Source of the DNA: Azorinus chamasolen
Taxonomy: Eukaryota > Mollusca > Bivalvia > Cardiida > Solecurtidae
Length of the DNA stretch: 64,000 bases
NCBI GenBank assembly: GCA_963576725.1
Contig: OY755240.1
Coordinates: forward strand, 98,304,316-98,368,315
Reading direction: 5' to 3'
Made by a program: the position numbers and the translations under genes. Shown here one piece after another: positions 34,179 to 45,859 of the stretch (its first letter is position 1; the number at the start of each line of letters is the position of its first letter). Under the pieces are notes generated by a model that did no database searches, was not told the DNA's origin, and was given only the letters and a program-made list of their open reading frames with translations.

Positions 34179-35095
34179 AGTAAAGAAGAGTAGCGCTCTG
34201 TTTCGAGCATAAGGAGAAGGATTCGAATATAAATATATGAAGCCGAAATGCTTAGAATAAGTATCTGAACATATGTGTGAAGTTTCATTAAAATCGAAGC
34301 AGCCAAAAACAAGTTTGCCATTTTTGGTACATGTGAGAAGTGCCAAAAATTGAGATTTTTTTTTCTACCGTAAGGTAGGATACTAATATATATTTGGAAA
34401 GGTCTTGACGAGAGGAGCTCAGAACCGAAGTCAGAACTGAAATCGGACCATTTTTCACGGAGTTACGTGCCCTTGAATGTCTAAAATCGAGGGGGGTACC
34501 CCTCTCGGGAGAGCTCCAGCTCCCTAAAAAGAGCGAATTGAACATAAAGATAAGAATGAAAGTTACTCAAGAAATATAGCTCTACAATCCTGCCAAGTTT
34601 CAGCGAGATCGGGAGAAGAAAAATATTTTTCAAAATTTCGGTAAGGGGTACCCCTTAAGAAAAATGTGGAAATTAAAAAAATATAAAAAGTACGATTTCT
34701 ATACATCGTTGGAAAGGACTCGTCTGGACGAGTTCAGAACAGAAATCCTTTTCGAAATCGGACCATTTTTCACCGAGTTACGTGCCCCTGAATGTCTTAA
34801 ATGGAGAGGGGTACCTCTCTTGGCAGAGCTCCAGCTCCCTAAATAGAGCTAAATGAAAAGAAAGCTAAGAATAAAAGTTACTTAAGAAATATAGCTCTAC
34901 AATCCTGCCAAGTTTCAGCGAGATCGGGAGAAGAAAAATATTTTTCAAAAATTCGCTAAGGGGTACCCCTTACGGAAAAAAGGTGTAATTTTTTTAAAGT
35001 ACGATTTCTATAGATCGTTGGAAAGGACTCGTCTAGACGAGTTCAGAACCGATTTTTTTTCTAAATCGGACCATCTTTGGCCGAGTAACGTGCTG
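34179..35095 (+). repeat. ~310-bp satellite, about three monomers
   Basis: 'ngacgagttcagaacngaa' type words recur at about 34,411, 34,725 and 35,030, with 'ggtaccccttan', 'gagagctccagctccc' and 'agtttcagcgagatcggg' shared between units. Reverse copies lie at 16,601 and 40,211. Confidence 0.82.
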
Positions 35096-36180
35096 TTGGA
35101 AAATTATTTATAGTGACTTTTGATGCATTGGGTTACGTGGACCCGTTGTAACTAATTAATTTAAGAAATAAATTAACATGTTGTATAGGAGAGGGTCCAA
35201 CAAAGTAGGAAATGTATATTGAAGCAAGTATAAGCAAACAGTGTAGCTCCAGATCCTCTTACGGCATCCAGTTAGGCAATATTTGAGTGCATTTTGATGC
35301 ATGGGGTTACATGGACCCGCTGTAACTAAGTTAAGTAAAGATCTGTTGTACTTATTTTAACATATGTTATAGAGGAGGGTCCAAGCTACAGGAAAATGTA
35401 TAGTAATAGTAGGTATAAGCAAACAGTGTAGCTCCAGATCCTCTTACGGCATCCAGATAGGCAATATTTGAGTGCATTTTGATGCATGGGGTTACATGGA
35501 CCCGCTGTAACTAAATTAAGTAAAGATCTGTTGTACTTATTTTAACATATGTTATAGAAGACGGTCCAAGCTACAAGAAAATGTATAGTTTTAGTAGGTA
35601 TAAGCAAACAGTGTAGCTCCAGATCTTCTTACGGCATCCAGTTAGGCAATATTTGAGTGCATTTTGATGCATGGGGTTATATGGACCCGTTGTAACTCAG
35701 TTAATTAAATATCTGTTGCACTTATATTAACATATGTTATAGTGGAGGGTCCAAGCTACAGGAAAATGTATAGTTTTAGTATGTATAAGCAAACAATGTA
35801 GCTCCAGATCACTTACGGGATCCAGTTAGGCAATATTTGAGTGCATTTTGATGCATGGGGTTACATGGACCCGTTGTAACTCAGTTAATTAAATATCTGT
35901 TGCACTTATATTAACATATGTTATAGTGGAGGGTCCAAGCTACAGGAAAATGTATAGTTTTAGTAGGTATAAGCAAACAATGTAGCTCCAGATCACTTAC
36001 GGGATCCAGTTAGGCAATATTTGAGTGCATTTTGATGCATGGGGTTACCTGGACCCGTTGTAACTCAGTTAATTAAAGATCTGTTGTACTTATATTAACA
36101 TATGTTATAGAGGAGGGTCCAAGCTACAAGAAAATGTATAGTAATAGTAGGTATAAGCAAACAGTGTAGCTCCAGATCAC
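35096..36180 (+). repeat. 185-bp satellite, most regular array
   Basis: The box 'gtgtagctccagatc' (or 'atgtagctcc') begins at 35,241, 35,426, 35,611, 35,796, 35,980 and 36,164, giving steps of 185, 185, 185, 184 and 184. This array defines the monomer length. It ends abruptly at 'ccagatcac' in unrelated sequence. Confidence 0.95.
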
Positions 36181-37190
36181 CAAATAATATAGAATTAGGG
36201 ATAGCAGTAGAAATGGACTGTAGGTCCCCCAAAACCCTTGCCCGAAGATAGGGGTGACCTTCTTTGAAAAAATAGGAAAATTATTTCTAGGCCCCCAAGA
36301 GCTGTGAAATAAAACAAGGCTGCTAAAAAATGTCTATTCTAACCTCAGCAAGTCTCACTTATATCGAGATGTTAAATTTAACGAAATTATGGCAGTAGTT
36401 ATTCTAGGGTTAGCCATATTTTGGGCTAGGGTTAGGATTAGACGTAATACAGTGGCCAAGAACGCTATTAATTTTGGATTTTCTAACAATGTATGGGTAT
36501 TATAAGGCCTTCTTTAAAGTTCTTCTGAACCTGAGCTCAGAAAAGCTCTAGGCAGAGCTCCAAAAAAAATTCAAAGAAGGTAGGGGTCAAACCCAAATTT
36601 TTTCTATTTTTTGGTCATTTTCCGAGGTGAAGCTAGGTGCCTAAATCGGCGAGTTACTATGGGGTAAGAACTTAATAGGTAGTTTTGAGTTCCGTTAACA
36701 GGATTCTGAACTCAGATTATGGAATTTCCATATAGTTATCGATATATCGAGGGTCGAACTAGGTAGGGGGTACTGGATTACGACTTTTGAAAAATCGAGT
36801 GTATTCTTAACTCACTTTCTTTATTTTAGAGACAAGGATGAAAGTAACTGATGGGTTTTATGCAACTTTTCACGCTCTTTAGTCTAACAGTGGTTTCAAT
36901 GCCCAAAAAACGCCCAAACGGGTATTTTCTCGCCATTTTTCGTAAACCCTGGGGTCCCCCGAGGGTCCCCCATAGTCCAGTGTACTTTTTGCCTAGGGTT
37001 AGCACTTTAAATTAGCACTAGCACGGTTTTGACAACTGGGTTAGGTATTTTTTAGGCCTAATTTCACCCCCACCAAATATTTTCGTTAACCCCTCAAAAA
37101 TAAAGAAGTTGACCCCTACCCTGGGTAATTCCGAGATTCACATAGTACATAGGTATCATAACTCTTTTACCGGATCTTTTTGTCTAGGAT
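36181..37190. other. ~1-kb sequence with no gene seen
   Basis: Mostly unique. Scattered words (GAGCTC, 'gggtccccc', 'ctagggttag') hint at an old relative of the ~310-bp satellite and of the GGGTCCCC minisatellite. No ORF or RNA gene recognised. Confidence 0.5.
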
Positions 37191-37412
37191 TTAGGGTTAG
37201 TGTTAGGGTTAGTGTTAGGGTTAGGGTTAGGGTTAGGGTTAGGGTTAGGGTTAGGGTTAGGGTTAGGGTTAGGGTTAGGGTTAGGGTTAGGGTTAGGGTT
37301 AGGGTTAGGGTTAGGGTTAGGGTTAGGGTTAGGGTTAGGGTTAGGGTTAGGGTTAGGGTTAGGGTTAGGGTTAGGGTTAGGGTTTGGGTTAGGGTTAGGG
37401 TTAGGGTTAGGG
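37191..37412 (+). repeat. interstitial telomeric repeat 5, ~37 units
   Basis: The longest tract, about 222 bp. Two TTAGTG variants near the left edge and one TTTGGG at about 37,382 interrupt otherwise perfect TTAGGG. Right boundary at the constant TATAGGCAC. Left flank is 'tgtctaggat'. The ORFs of VRVRVR/LGLGLG/TLTLTL are repeat artefacts. Confidence 0.97.
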
Positions 37413-38000
37413 TATAGGCACTTTTACGAGATGCAACTATGCAACTATGCAACTCTTTGATATGATTGGCTGTTATATATAGATCATGATGTCATATAGT
37501 GTCAGCTTTACTTATATTTTCGTCAATATGCCAAAAAAATGGTCCGATTAAAAACCAAACATTTCCACAGCTACCATTCCTGAGTAACATTAATTCTTAT
37601 CTTTCTGTTCAATTCATTCTATTTAGGGAGCTGGAGCTACTTGAAGCTTTATTTAAATATATGCAAAGCATCTACACAAGACCAAAATTATGATTGAAAA
37701 ATACCCAACACAGTAATTATTGAATGTTTACATACCTTGTTTCCAAACTCCTTGTATTAATGGAATATATTCCTATCCAATTTATAACACAAAACAGTCA
37801 CCATGGCTCTTTTCTTTACTGTAAACGTTCACAATGGCGCTGCAATGACTATTTCAAATTGAGCCAATCCAATTGGTACAGAAACATCACGTGGTATTCT
37901 TTCACCTTTCACCTTCAATCGCCTTCAGTATAGCGATATTAATAGATTCTATCATCACGTGGTGCATACAATGTGACATCTATAAATAGAACTTATGGGT
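37413..38000 (+). repeat. T module, short form
   Basis: As at 20,039, with the same 1,169-bp internal deletion and TATAAATAG at 37,981-37,989. First unit of the 5,616-bp tandem period. Confidence 0.87.
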
Positions 38001-38545
38001 CCGGTCAACACGCCAACGTGCTCTTGCTCTATGCATACATTTTGATGCATTGTGTTACCTTGACAACGTGTAACTCAGACAATTTAGAATCCGTTGTACT
38101 TATATTAACATATAGCATAGGAGAGAGTCTAGGTTACTAGGAATTGAATAATTTGAGTGAGTATTAGCAAACAGTTTGGGTCCAGATCACTTACGGCATA
38201 CAGTTAGGCAATATTTGAGTGCGTTTTGATGCATTGTGTTACCTGGATCCGTTGTAACGCATTTGATTGGAGATATGTTGTACTGATATTAATATATCTT
38301 GTAGAGGAGGGTCTAAGCTACCCGAAAGGGTATAGTTTGAGTAGGTATAAGCAAACAGTGAAGCTCCAGATCAAGGACGGCATCTAGTTAGGTAGTATTT
38401 TGTATGCATTGTGTTACGTGGGCGACGTGTGGGTCAGTTATTTGAAGCTGTGTTGTAGCAATATTAACGTTTGGTATATAGAAGAGTGCATGCTACAAGA
38501 ACATGTATAGTTTGAGTAGGTATAAGCAAACAGTGTGGCTCCACA
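38001..38545 (+). repeat. 185-bp satellite, forward half of an inverted pair
   Basis: Nearly three monomers, ending at 'aacagtgtggctcca'. The orientation flips at the next base. Confidence 0.88.
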
Positions 38546-38905
38546 ACCGAGATACAACGGGTCCAGGTAACACTGTGCATCAAAATGCACTCAAATATTG
38601 CCTAACTGGATGCCGTAAGGGATCCGGAGCCACAATGGTCGCTTGCACCTATTAAAACTAAACATTTTCCCGTAGCCCCGACCCTTCTACGTACGAGACG
38701 CTAACATACGCACAATAGATTCTCAATTAGCCGAGTTACAGGTGGTCCAGGTAACCCAATGCGTCAAAATGCACACAAATAGTGCCTTACTGGATGCCGT
38801 AAGTGATCTGGAGCCAAGCTGTTTGCGTATACTTACTAAAATGATACATTTCCTACTAGTTTGGACCCTCCCCCCGCTATGCTATATGTTAATATAGTTT
38901 CAGCT
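38546..38905 (-). repeat. 185-bp satellite, reverse half of an inverted pair
   Basis: Starts 'caaccgagatacaacggg' and reads as the complement of the preceding monomers. It matches 711-1,034 and then continues past the point where ITS 1 interrupts that copy. Confidence 0.88.
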
Positions 38906-39289
38906 TTTGTTGAAATACGTATAGTTTGGGAGCTGGACCTCTCACAAGAGCGCTCCCTTTGGGTAATAGGCGGGTAATAGGTTGTCACTATATCTTATTT
39001 CTTATCCGATCTGGATCAAATTTGGCATGGTTGTGTGGCTATCGTTACTGAGTAATTTTCATTCTTACGTCTATGTTCAGTTACGTTCAGTTTAGGAGTG
39101 GGAGCTCTCTCTACGCTTTCGTTCGATTGCGTTTAGTTTTGGGAGCTTGAGGTATCCATAAATATACATACATACATATAAGCGCAAACAAAAATAAGGA
39201 CGGTCAATGGGAGGCAACTCATGCATGCAGAAAAAACCAATGCAGAAAGAGGGACATGAATTACTTCCCTTGACTAAACTCTAACATAT
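38906..39289 (+). repeat. 165-bp satellite fragment and AT-rich spacer
   Basis: About 1.3 monomers of the GAGCTCTC satellite (to about 39,110), fused to sequence equivalent to 15,770-15,940. Compared with 14,770-15,790, several monomers are missing. Confidence 0.8.
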
Positions 39290-40210
39290 ACACACACACT
39301 CCAAACAGTGCCTAACTGGATGCCGGAGGTGATCTGGAGCCAAACGCTTTGCTTAGACTTACTAAAATAATACATTTCCTACTAGCTTGCACCCTCCCCT
39401 ATACTGTATGTTCATATAAGTACAACAGATCTCCAGTTAACTGACTTACAGCCAGTCCAGGTAACCCAATGCATCAAAATGCACTCAAACACTGCCTAAC
39501 TGGATGCCGTAAGCGATCTGGAGCCAAACTGTTTCCTTATACTGGCTAAAATAATACATTTCCTACTAGCTTGGATCCTACCCTATACTCTACCTTAATA
39601 TAAGTACAACTGATCCTCAATCAACCGAGTTACAACGGGTCCAGGTAACACAATGCAAGCAAAATTCACTCAAATATTGCCTAACTGGAGTATGTCATTG
39701 ATCTGGAGCCGAACTCTTTGCTTATTCCTAGTAAAACGCTGCATTTTCGTGTAGCTTACACCCTCCTCTATAGCACATGTTCATATAAGTACAACAGATC
39801 TGCAATTAGCTGACCTACACGTTGCCCATGTAACACATTGCGTAAAAATTCCCCCAGATCTTGCCTAACTGTATTATGTAATGGATCTGGAGCCACACTG
39901 TTTGCTCATTCCGATTAAAACGAAACATTTTCTTGTAGCCGGCACCCTTCTATATACGGTAAGTAAAACAGATCGTCCATTACCTGGCCTACAAGTCGCC
40001 CCCATGTAACACAATGCATCAAAAGTCACTCAAATAGTGCCGAAATAGATGCGGTACTTGAACTGGAGCTTAACTGTTTGCCTTTACCTACTGAAAATAG
40101 ACATCTTCCGTCAGCTGGCACCCTCCTCTATACGATATGTGAATATAAGTACAACAGATCTGCAATTAGCAGAGCTACAAGAAGCAAACGTAACAACTAA
40201 CACGTAACAC
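39290..40210 (-). repeat. 185-bp satellite array, reverse
   Basis: Five monomers, a fuller version of 16,065-16,600. Confidence 0.88.
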
Positions 40211-40935
40211 ACCTTGTCCAGCGGCGGCAGGTAACTCGGCCAAAAATGGCCCGATTTCAAAAAGGAGTTGGGTTCTGAACTCGGCTAGACGAGTGCTTTC
40301 CAACAATGTATAGAAATCGTACTCTTTTTATAGTTTGCAAATTTCAACCTTTTTCCCTAAGTGCTACCCCCTTAGCGAAAATTTGAAAAGAAAACGTCCC
40401 TCCCGATCGCGCTGAAACTTGGCAGGAGTGTAGATCTATACTTCCTGAGTAACTTTCATTCTTATCTTCCTGTTCAATTAGCTATATTTAGGGAGCTGGA
40501 GCTCTCCCAAGACAGGTAACCCCCTCCATTTTAGACATTCAAGGGCACGTAACTCCGGGAAAAAATGGTCCGATTTCAATTCTGACTCGGGTTCTGAGCT
40601 CCTCTCGCAAAGACCTTTCCAAACATATATAGTTATCCTACCTTTCAGTAAAAAAAGAAATCTCGAGTTTTGGCACCTCTCGCGCATGTACCAAACATGT
40701 CAAAGTTTTTTTTGGCTTCTTCGATTTTAATGAAACTTCACACATATGTTCAGATCCTTATTCTAAGCATTTCCGCTTCATATATTTATGTTGGAATCCA
40801 TCTCCTTATGCTCGAAACAGAGGGGTCGGGGCTACTTGAAGTCGTATTTTTAAACACTGTTTCCTTATTAAAGGCCGCTCACTCTGTCTGAGAAGAGTGG
40901 ATTACATATCTGTAATTATTGTTCTTATCTCCCCT
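40211..40935 (-). repeat. ~310-bp satellite, reverse
   Basis: Reverse complement relatives of 34,179-35,095, including the 'gctcgaaacagagg' tail that meets the tRNA-like element. Confidence 0.78.
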
Positions 40936-41088
40936 TAGAATGGGTCCCCCTCCCCCGCCGTTTGAGACCAGTGGGGGTCCCCCGCTGAGACCGATGCCTG
41001 GGTCAACACCAGAAAGATGTGGGAATCGAACCCACAAAGTCTAGGACTTTACCATTTCTCTCTGTGTGGTGTTGAACATATGGCAAAT
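40936..41088 (-). repeat. tRNA-like (SINE-type) element, copy 3
   Basis: B box on minus at 41,022-41,032 in a perfect T-arm, with the AAAGT-CCTAG-ACTTT hairpin. Same position relative to the W module as the other two copies. Confidence 0.55.
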
Positions 41089-41793
41089 AATTAGCGCTCA
41101 AGTACTCATTGAAATCCGATTTCTCAACACAATTACATTGTGTACGCCGTGCCGCAATGGGTTACTCCTATCACGCATACTCTCATAACTCACTCAAATC
41201 TGCTCCGATTCTCCAAATGTCAACGGTTCTGAGTTTGCCTTACTCACCTCTTTCCATACATACCCCGGAGTAATGCTGTCAGAGTTACCGTTAACCCAGG
41301 AGTAAAGGTGGCAGAGCTAGAGTTAAGGGTTAGGGTAAAGGTTATGGTTGCAGGGTTACGGTTAGGGTACAGGGTTAAGGTTAAGGTTGCAGGGTTATCC
41401 CCGGGGTTAACCCCCGGAGTATAGATAGAAGACTGTGCCACGGAGTAAAGGTACACAATGTTCAGGTTATGTCTCCAGTCACAGCGTAAAGGTAATATAA
41501 CGTGTAAGGGCCAACTCTTCTGCGGCTTGTCCGAACAAAGGAATCTATTTTTAGTAACAACCTTGACTCCCATTTCACCCTTCATGCCACCATCCTCCAG
41601 TATAGCTTATATAGTAACTCTTTTATTTCTCATCAGATTGGACCCAATTATTTGCCATGACGGAAGAGCTCCCTTTATGTAGCATTTTCTATTCTTACAT
41701 TCAATATCAATTACTTATAGTTCGGGAGCTGCATCTCTCCGAAGAGAGCTTCATTCAAAATTTCAACTGCGCAGCGCCGCCGAAATGGTATAC
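41089..41793 (+). repeat. W module, copy 6
   Basis: 705 bp, the most diverged copy. Contains GGGGTTAACCCCC and the GGAGCTGCATCTCTCCGAAGA box. It leads straight into a 9-bp array. Confidence 0.87.
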
Positions 41794-43020
41794 TGGGTCT
41801 ACTGTACCTACCGGGTCTACTGGGCCTACTGGGTCTACTGTACCAACTGGGTCTACTGTACCTACTGGGTCTACTGTACCAACTGGGTCTACTGGGTCTA
41901 CTGTACCTACTGGGTCTACTGTACCTACTGGGTCTATTGGGTCTACTGTACCTACTGGGTCTACTTGGTCTACTGGGTCTACTGGGCCTACTGTACCTAC
42001 TGGGTCTACTGGGTCTACTAGGCCTACTGGGTCTACTGTACCTACTTGGTTTACTGTACCTACTGGGTCTACTTTACCTACTGGGTCTACTGTACCTACT
42101 GGGTCTACTGGTTCTACTGGGTCTACTGTACCTACATGGTTTACTGGGTCTTCTAGGCCTACTGGGTCTACTGTACCTACTGGGTCTACTGTACCTACTG
42201 GGTCTACTGGGCCTGCTGGGTCTACTGTACCTACCGGGTGTACTGGGTCTACCGGGTCTACTGGGTCTACTGTACCTACTGGGTCTACTTGGTCTACTGT
42301 ACCTACTGGGTCTACTGTACCTACTGGGTCTACTGGGTGTTCTGGGCCTACTGGGTCTACTGTACCTACTGGGTTTACTGTACCTACTGGGTCTACTGTA
42401 CCTACTGGGTCTACTGTACCTACTGGGTCTACTGTACCTACTGGGTCTACTGTACCTACTGGGTCTACTGGGTGTTCTGGGCCTACTGGGTCTACTGTAC
42501 CTACTGGGTTTACTGTACCTACTGGGTCTACTGTACCTACTGGGTCTACTGGGTCTACTGTACCTACTTTGTCTACTGGGCATACTGTACCTACTGGGTC
42601 TACTGTACCTACTGGGTCTACTGGGTCTAGTGGGCCTACTGTGCCTACTGGGTCTACTGTACCTACTGGGTCTACTGTACCTACTGGGTCTACTGGGCCT
42701 ACTGTGTCTACTGTACCTACTGGGTCTACTGTACCTACTGGGTCTACTGTACCTACTGGGTCTACCGTGTCTACTGGGTCTACCGGGTCTACTGTACCTA
42801 CTGGGTCTACTTTACCTACTGGGTCTACTGTACCTACTGGGTCTACTGTACCTACTGGGCCTACTGGGTCTACTGTACCTACCTGGTCTACTTGGTCTAC
42901 CGGGTCTACTGTACCTACTGGGTCTACCTTAACCCTAACCCTCTACTGGGTCTACTGTACCTACTGGGTCTACTGGGTCTAGGGTAACCCTAACCCTAAC
43001 CTACCTACTGGGTCTACTAA
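41794..43020 (+). repeat. 9-bp minisatellite array, ~136 units
   Basis: The longest array, rich in alternating GGGTCTACT and GTACCTACT units, with an internal duplication of a segment containing 'gggtgttctgggcc' (42,331 and 42,471). Two CCCTAA stubs interrupt its right end. The 441-codon ORF starting at 41,657 is an artefact of the 9-bp period. Confidence 0.95.
42929..43001 (-). repeat. two reverse telomeric stubs inside the 9-bp array
   Basis: TTAACCCTAACCCT at 42,929-42,942 and TAACCCTAACCCTAACC at 42,985-43,001, separated by about four 9-bp units. Their polarity is opposite to that of the neighbouring forward tract. Confidence 0.9.
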
Positions 43021-43021
43021 T

Positions 43022-43028
43022 GTTAGGG
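43022..43028 (+). repeat. minimal telomeric junction 6 (GTTAGGG)
   Basis: Only about one TTAGGG remains between the 9-bp array ('gtctactaat') and the constant T-module start TATAGGCAC. It is a worn or recombined version of the other junctions. Confidence 0.75.
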
Positions 43029-45859
43029 TATAGGCACTTTTACGAGATGCAACTATGCAACTATGCAACTCTTTGATATGATTGGCTGTTATATATAGAT
43101 CATGATGTCATATAGTGTCAGCTTTACTTATATTTTCGTCAATATGCCAAAAAAATGGTCCGATTAAAAACCAAACATTTCCACAGCTACCATTCCTGAG
43201 TAACATTAATTCTTATCTTTCTGTTCAATTCATTCTATTTAGGGAGCTGGAGCTACTTGAAGCTTTATTTAAATATATGCAAAGCATCTACACAAGACCA
43301 AAATTATGATTGAAAAATACCCAACACAGTAATTATTGAATGTTTACATACCTTGTTTCCAAACTCCTTGTATTAATGGAATATATTCCTATCCAATTTA
43401 TAACACAAAACAGTCACCATGGCTCTTTTCTTTACTGTAAACGTTCACAATGGCGCTGCAATGACTATTTCAAATTGAGCCAATCCAATTGGTACAGAAA
43501 CATCACGTGGTATTCTTTCACCTTTCACCTTCAATCGCCTTCAGTATAGCGATATTAATAGATTCTATCATCACGTGGTGCATACAATGTGACATCTATA
43601 AATAGAACTTATGGGTCCGGTCAACACGCCAACGTGCTCTTGCTCTATGCATACATTTTGATGCATTGTGTTACCTTGACAACGTGTAACTCAGACAATT
43701 TAGAATCCGTTGTACTTATATTAACATATAGCATAGGAGAGAGTCTAGGTTACTAGGAATTGAATAATTTGAGTGAGTATTAGCAAACAGTTTGGGTCCA
43801 GATCACTTACGGCATACAGTTAGGCAATATTTGAGTGCGTTTTGATGCATTGTGTTACCTGGATCCGTTGTAACGCATTTGATTGGAGATATGTTGTACT
43901 GATATTAATATATCTTGTAGAGGAGGGTCTAAGCTACCCGAAAGGGTATAGTTTGAGTAGGTATAAGCAAACAGTGAAGCTCCAGATCAAGGACGGCATC
44001 TAGTTAGGTAGTATTTTGTATGCATTGTGTTACGTGGGCGACGTGTGGGTCAGTTATTTGAAGCTGTGTTGTAGCAATATTAACGTTTGGTATATAGAAG
44101 AGTGCATGCTACAAGAACATGTATAGTTTGAGTAGGTATAAGCAAACAGTGTGGCTCCACAACCGAGATACAACGGGTCCAGGTAACACTGTGCATCAAA
44201 ATGCACTCAAATATTGCCTAACTGGATGCCGTAAGGGATCCGGAGCCACAATGGTCGCTTGCACCTATTAAAACTAAACATTTTCCCGTAGCCCCGACCC
44301 TTCTACGTACGAGACGCTAACATACGCACAATAGATTCTCAATTAGCCGAGTTACAGGTGGTCCAGGTAACCCAATGCGTCAAAATGCACACAAATAGTG
44401 CCTTACTGGATGCCGTAAGTGATCTGGAGCCAAGCTGTTTGCGTATACTTACTAAAATGATACATTTCCTACTAGTTTGGACCCTCCCCCCGCTATGCTA
44501 TATGTTAATATAGTTTCAGCTTTTGTTGAAATACGTATAGTTTGGGAGCTGGACCTCTCACAAGAGCGCTCCCTTTGGGTAATAGGCGGGTAATAGGTTG
44601 TCACTATATCTTATTTCTTATCCGATCTGGATCAAATTTGGCATGGTTGTGTGGCTATCGTTACTGAGTAATTTTCATTCTTACGTCTATGTTCAGTTAC
44701 GTTCAGTTTAGGAGTGGGAGCTCTCTCTACGCTTTCGTTCGATTGCGTTTAGTTTTGGGAGCTTGAGGTATCCATAAATATACATACATACATATAAGCG
44801 CAAACAAAAATAAGGACGGTCAATGGGAGGCAACTCATGCATGCAGAAAAAACCAATGCAGAAAGAGGGACATGAATTACTTCCCTTGACTAAACTCTAA
44901 CATATACACACACACTCCAAACAGTGCCTAACTGGATGCCGGAGGTGATCTGGAGCCAAACGCTTTGCTTAGACTTACTAAAATAATACATTTCCTACTA
45001 GCTTGCACCCTCCCCTATACTGTATGTTCATATAAGTACAACAGATCTCCAGTTAACTGACTTACAGCCAGTCCAGGTAACCCAATGCATCAAAATGCAC
45101 TCAAACACTGCCTAACTGGATGCCGTAAGCGATCTGGAGCCAAACTGTTTCCTTATACTGGCTAAAATAATACATTTCCTACTAGCTTGGATCCTACCCT
45201 ATACTCTACCTTAATATAAGTACAACTGATCCTCAATCAACCGAGTTACAACGGGTCCAGGTAACACAATGCAAGCAAAATTCACTCAAATATTGCCTAA
45301 CTGGAGTATGTCATTGATCTGGAGCCGAACTCTTTGCTTATTCCTAGTAAAACGCTGCATTTTCGTGTAGCTTACACCCTCCTCTATAGCACATGTTCAT
45401 ATAAGTACAACAGATCTGCAATTAGCTGACCTACACGTTGCCCATGTAACACATTGCGTAAAAATTCCCCCAGATCTTGCCTAACTGTATTATGTAATGG
45501 ATCTGGAGCCACACTGTTTGCTCATTCCGATTAAAACGAAACATTTTCTTGTAGCCGGCACCCTTCTATATACGGTAAGTAAAACAGATCGTCCATTACC
45601 TGGCCTACAAGTCGCCCCCATGTAACACAATGCATCAAAAGTCACTCAAATAGTGCCGAAATAGATGCGGTACTTGAACTGGAGCTTAACTGTTTGCCTT
45701 TACCTACTGAAAATAGACATCTTCCGTCAGCTGGCACCCTCCTCTATACGATATGTGAATATAAGTACAACAGATCTGCAATTAGCAGAGCTACAAGAAG
45801 CAAACGTAACAACTAACACGTAACACACCTTGTCCAGCGGCGGCAGGTAACTCGGCCAA
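43027..45859 (+). repeat. second copy of the 37,411-40,243 block (2,833 bp)
   Basis: T module (TATAAATAG at 43,597), forward and reverse 185-bp satellite with the flip at 44,161/44,162, 165-bp fragment and reverse satellite. The offset is exactly 5,616 at both ends and at every point I compared, with no difference found by eye. The copy is cut by the N gap. Confidence 0.93.

Noticed and set aside
37191..37412. True chromosome terminus
   Set aside because: Only ~222 bp and flanked on both sides by non-telomeric sequence; interstitial.
37109..37460. ORFs of VRVRVR, LGLGLG and TLTLTL
   Set aside because: Translations of the TTAGGG array; a 6-bp period leaves frames open.
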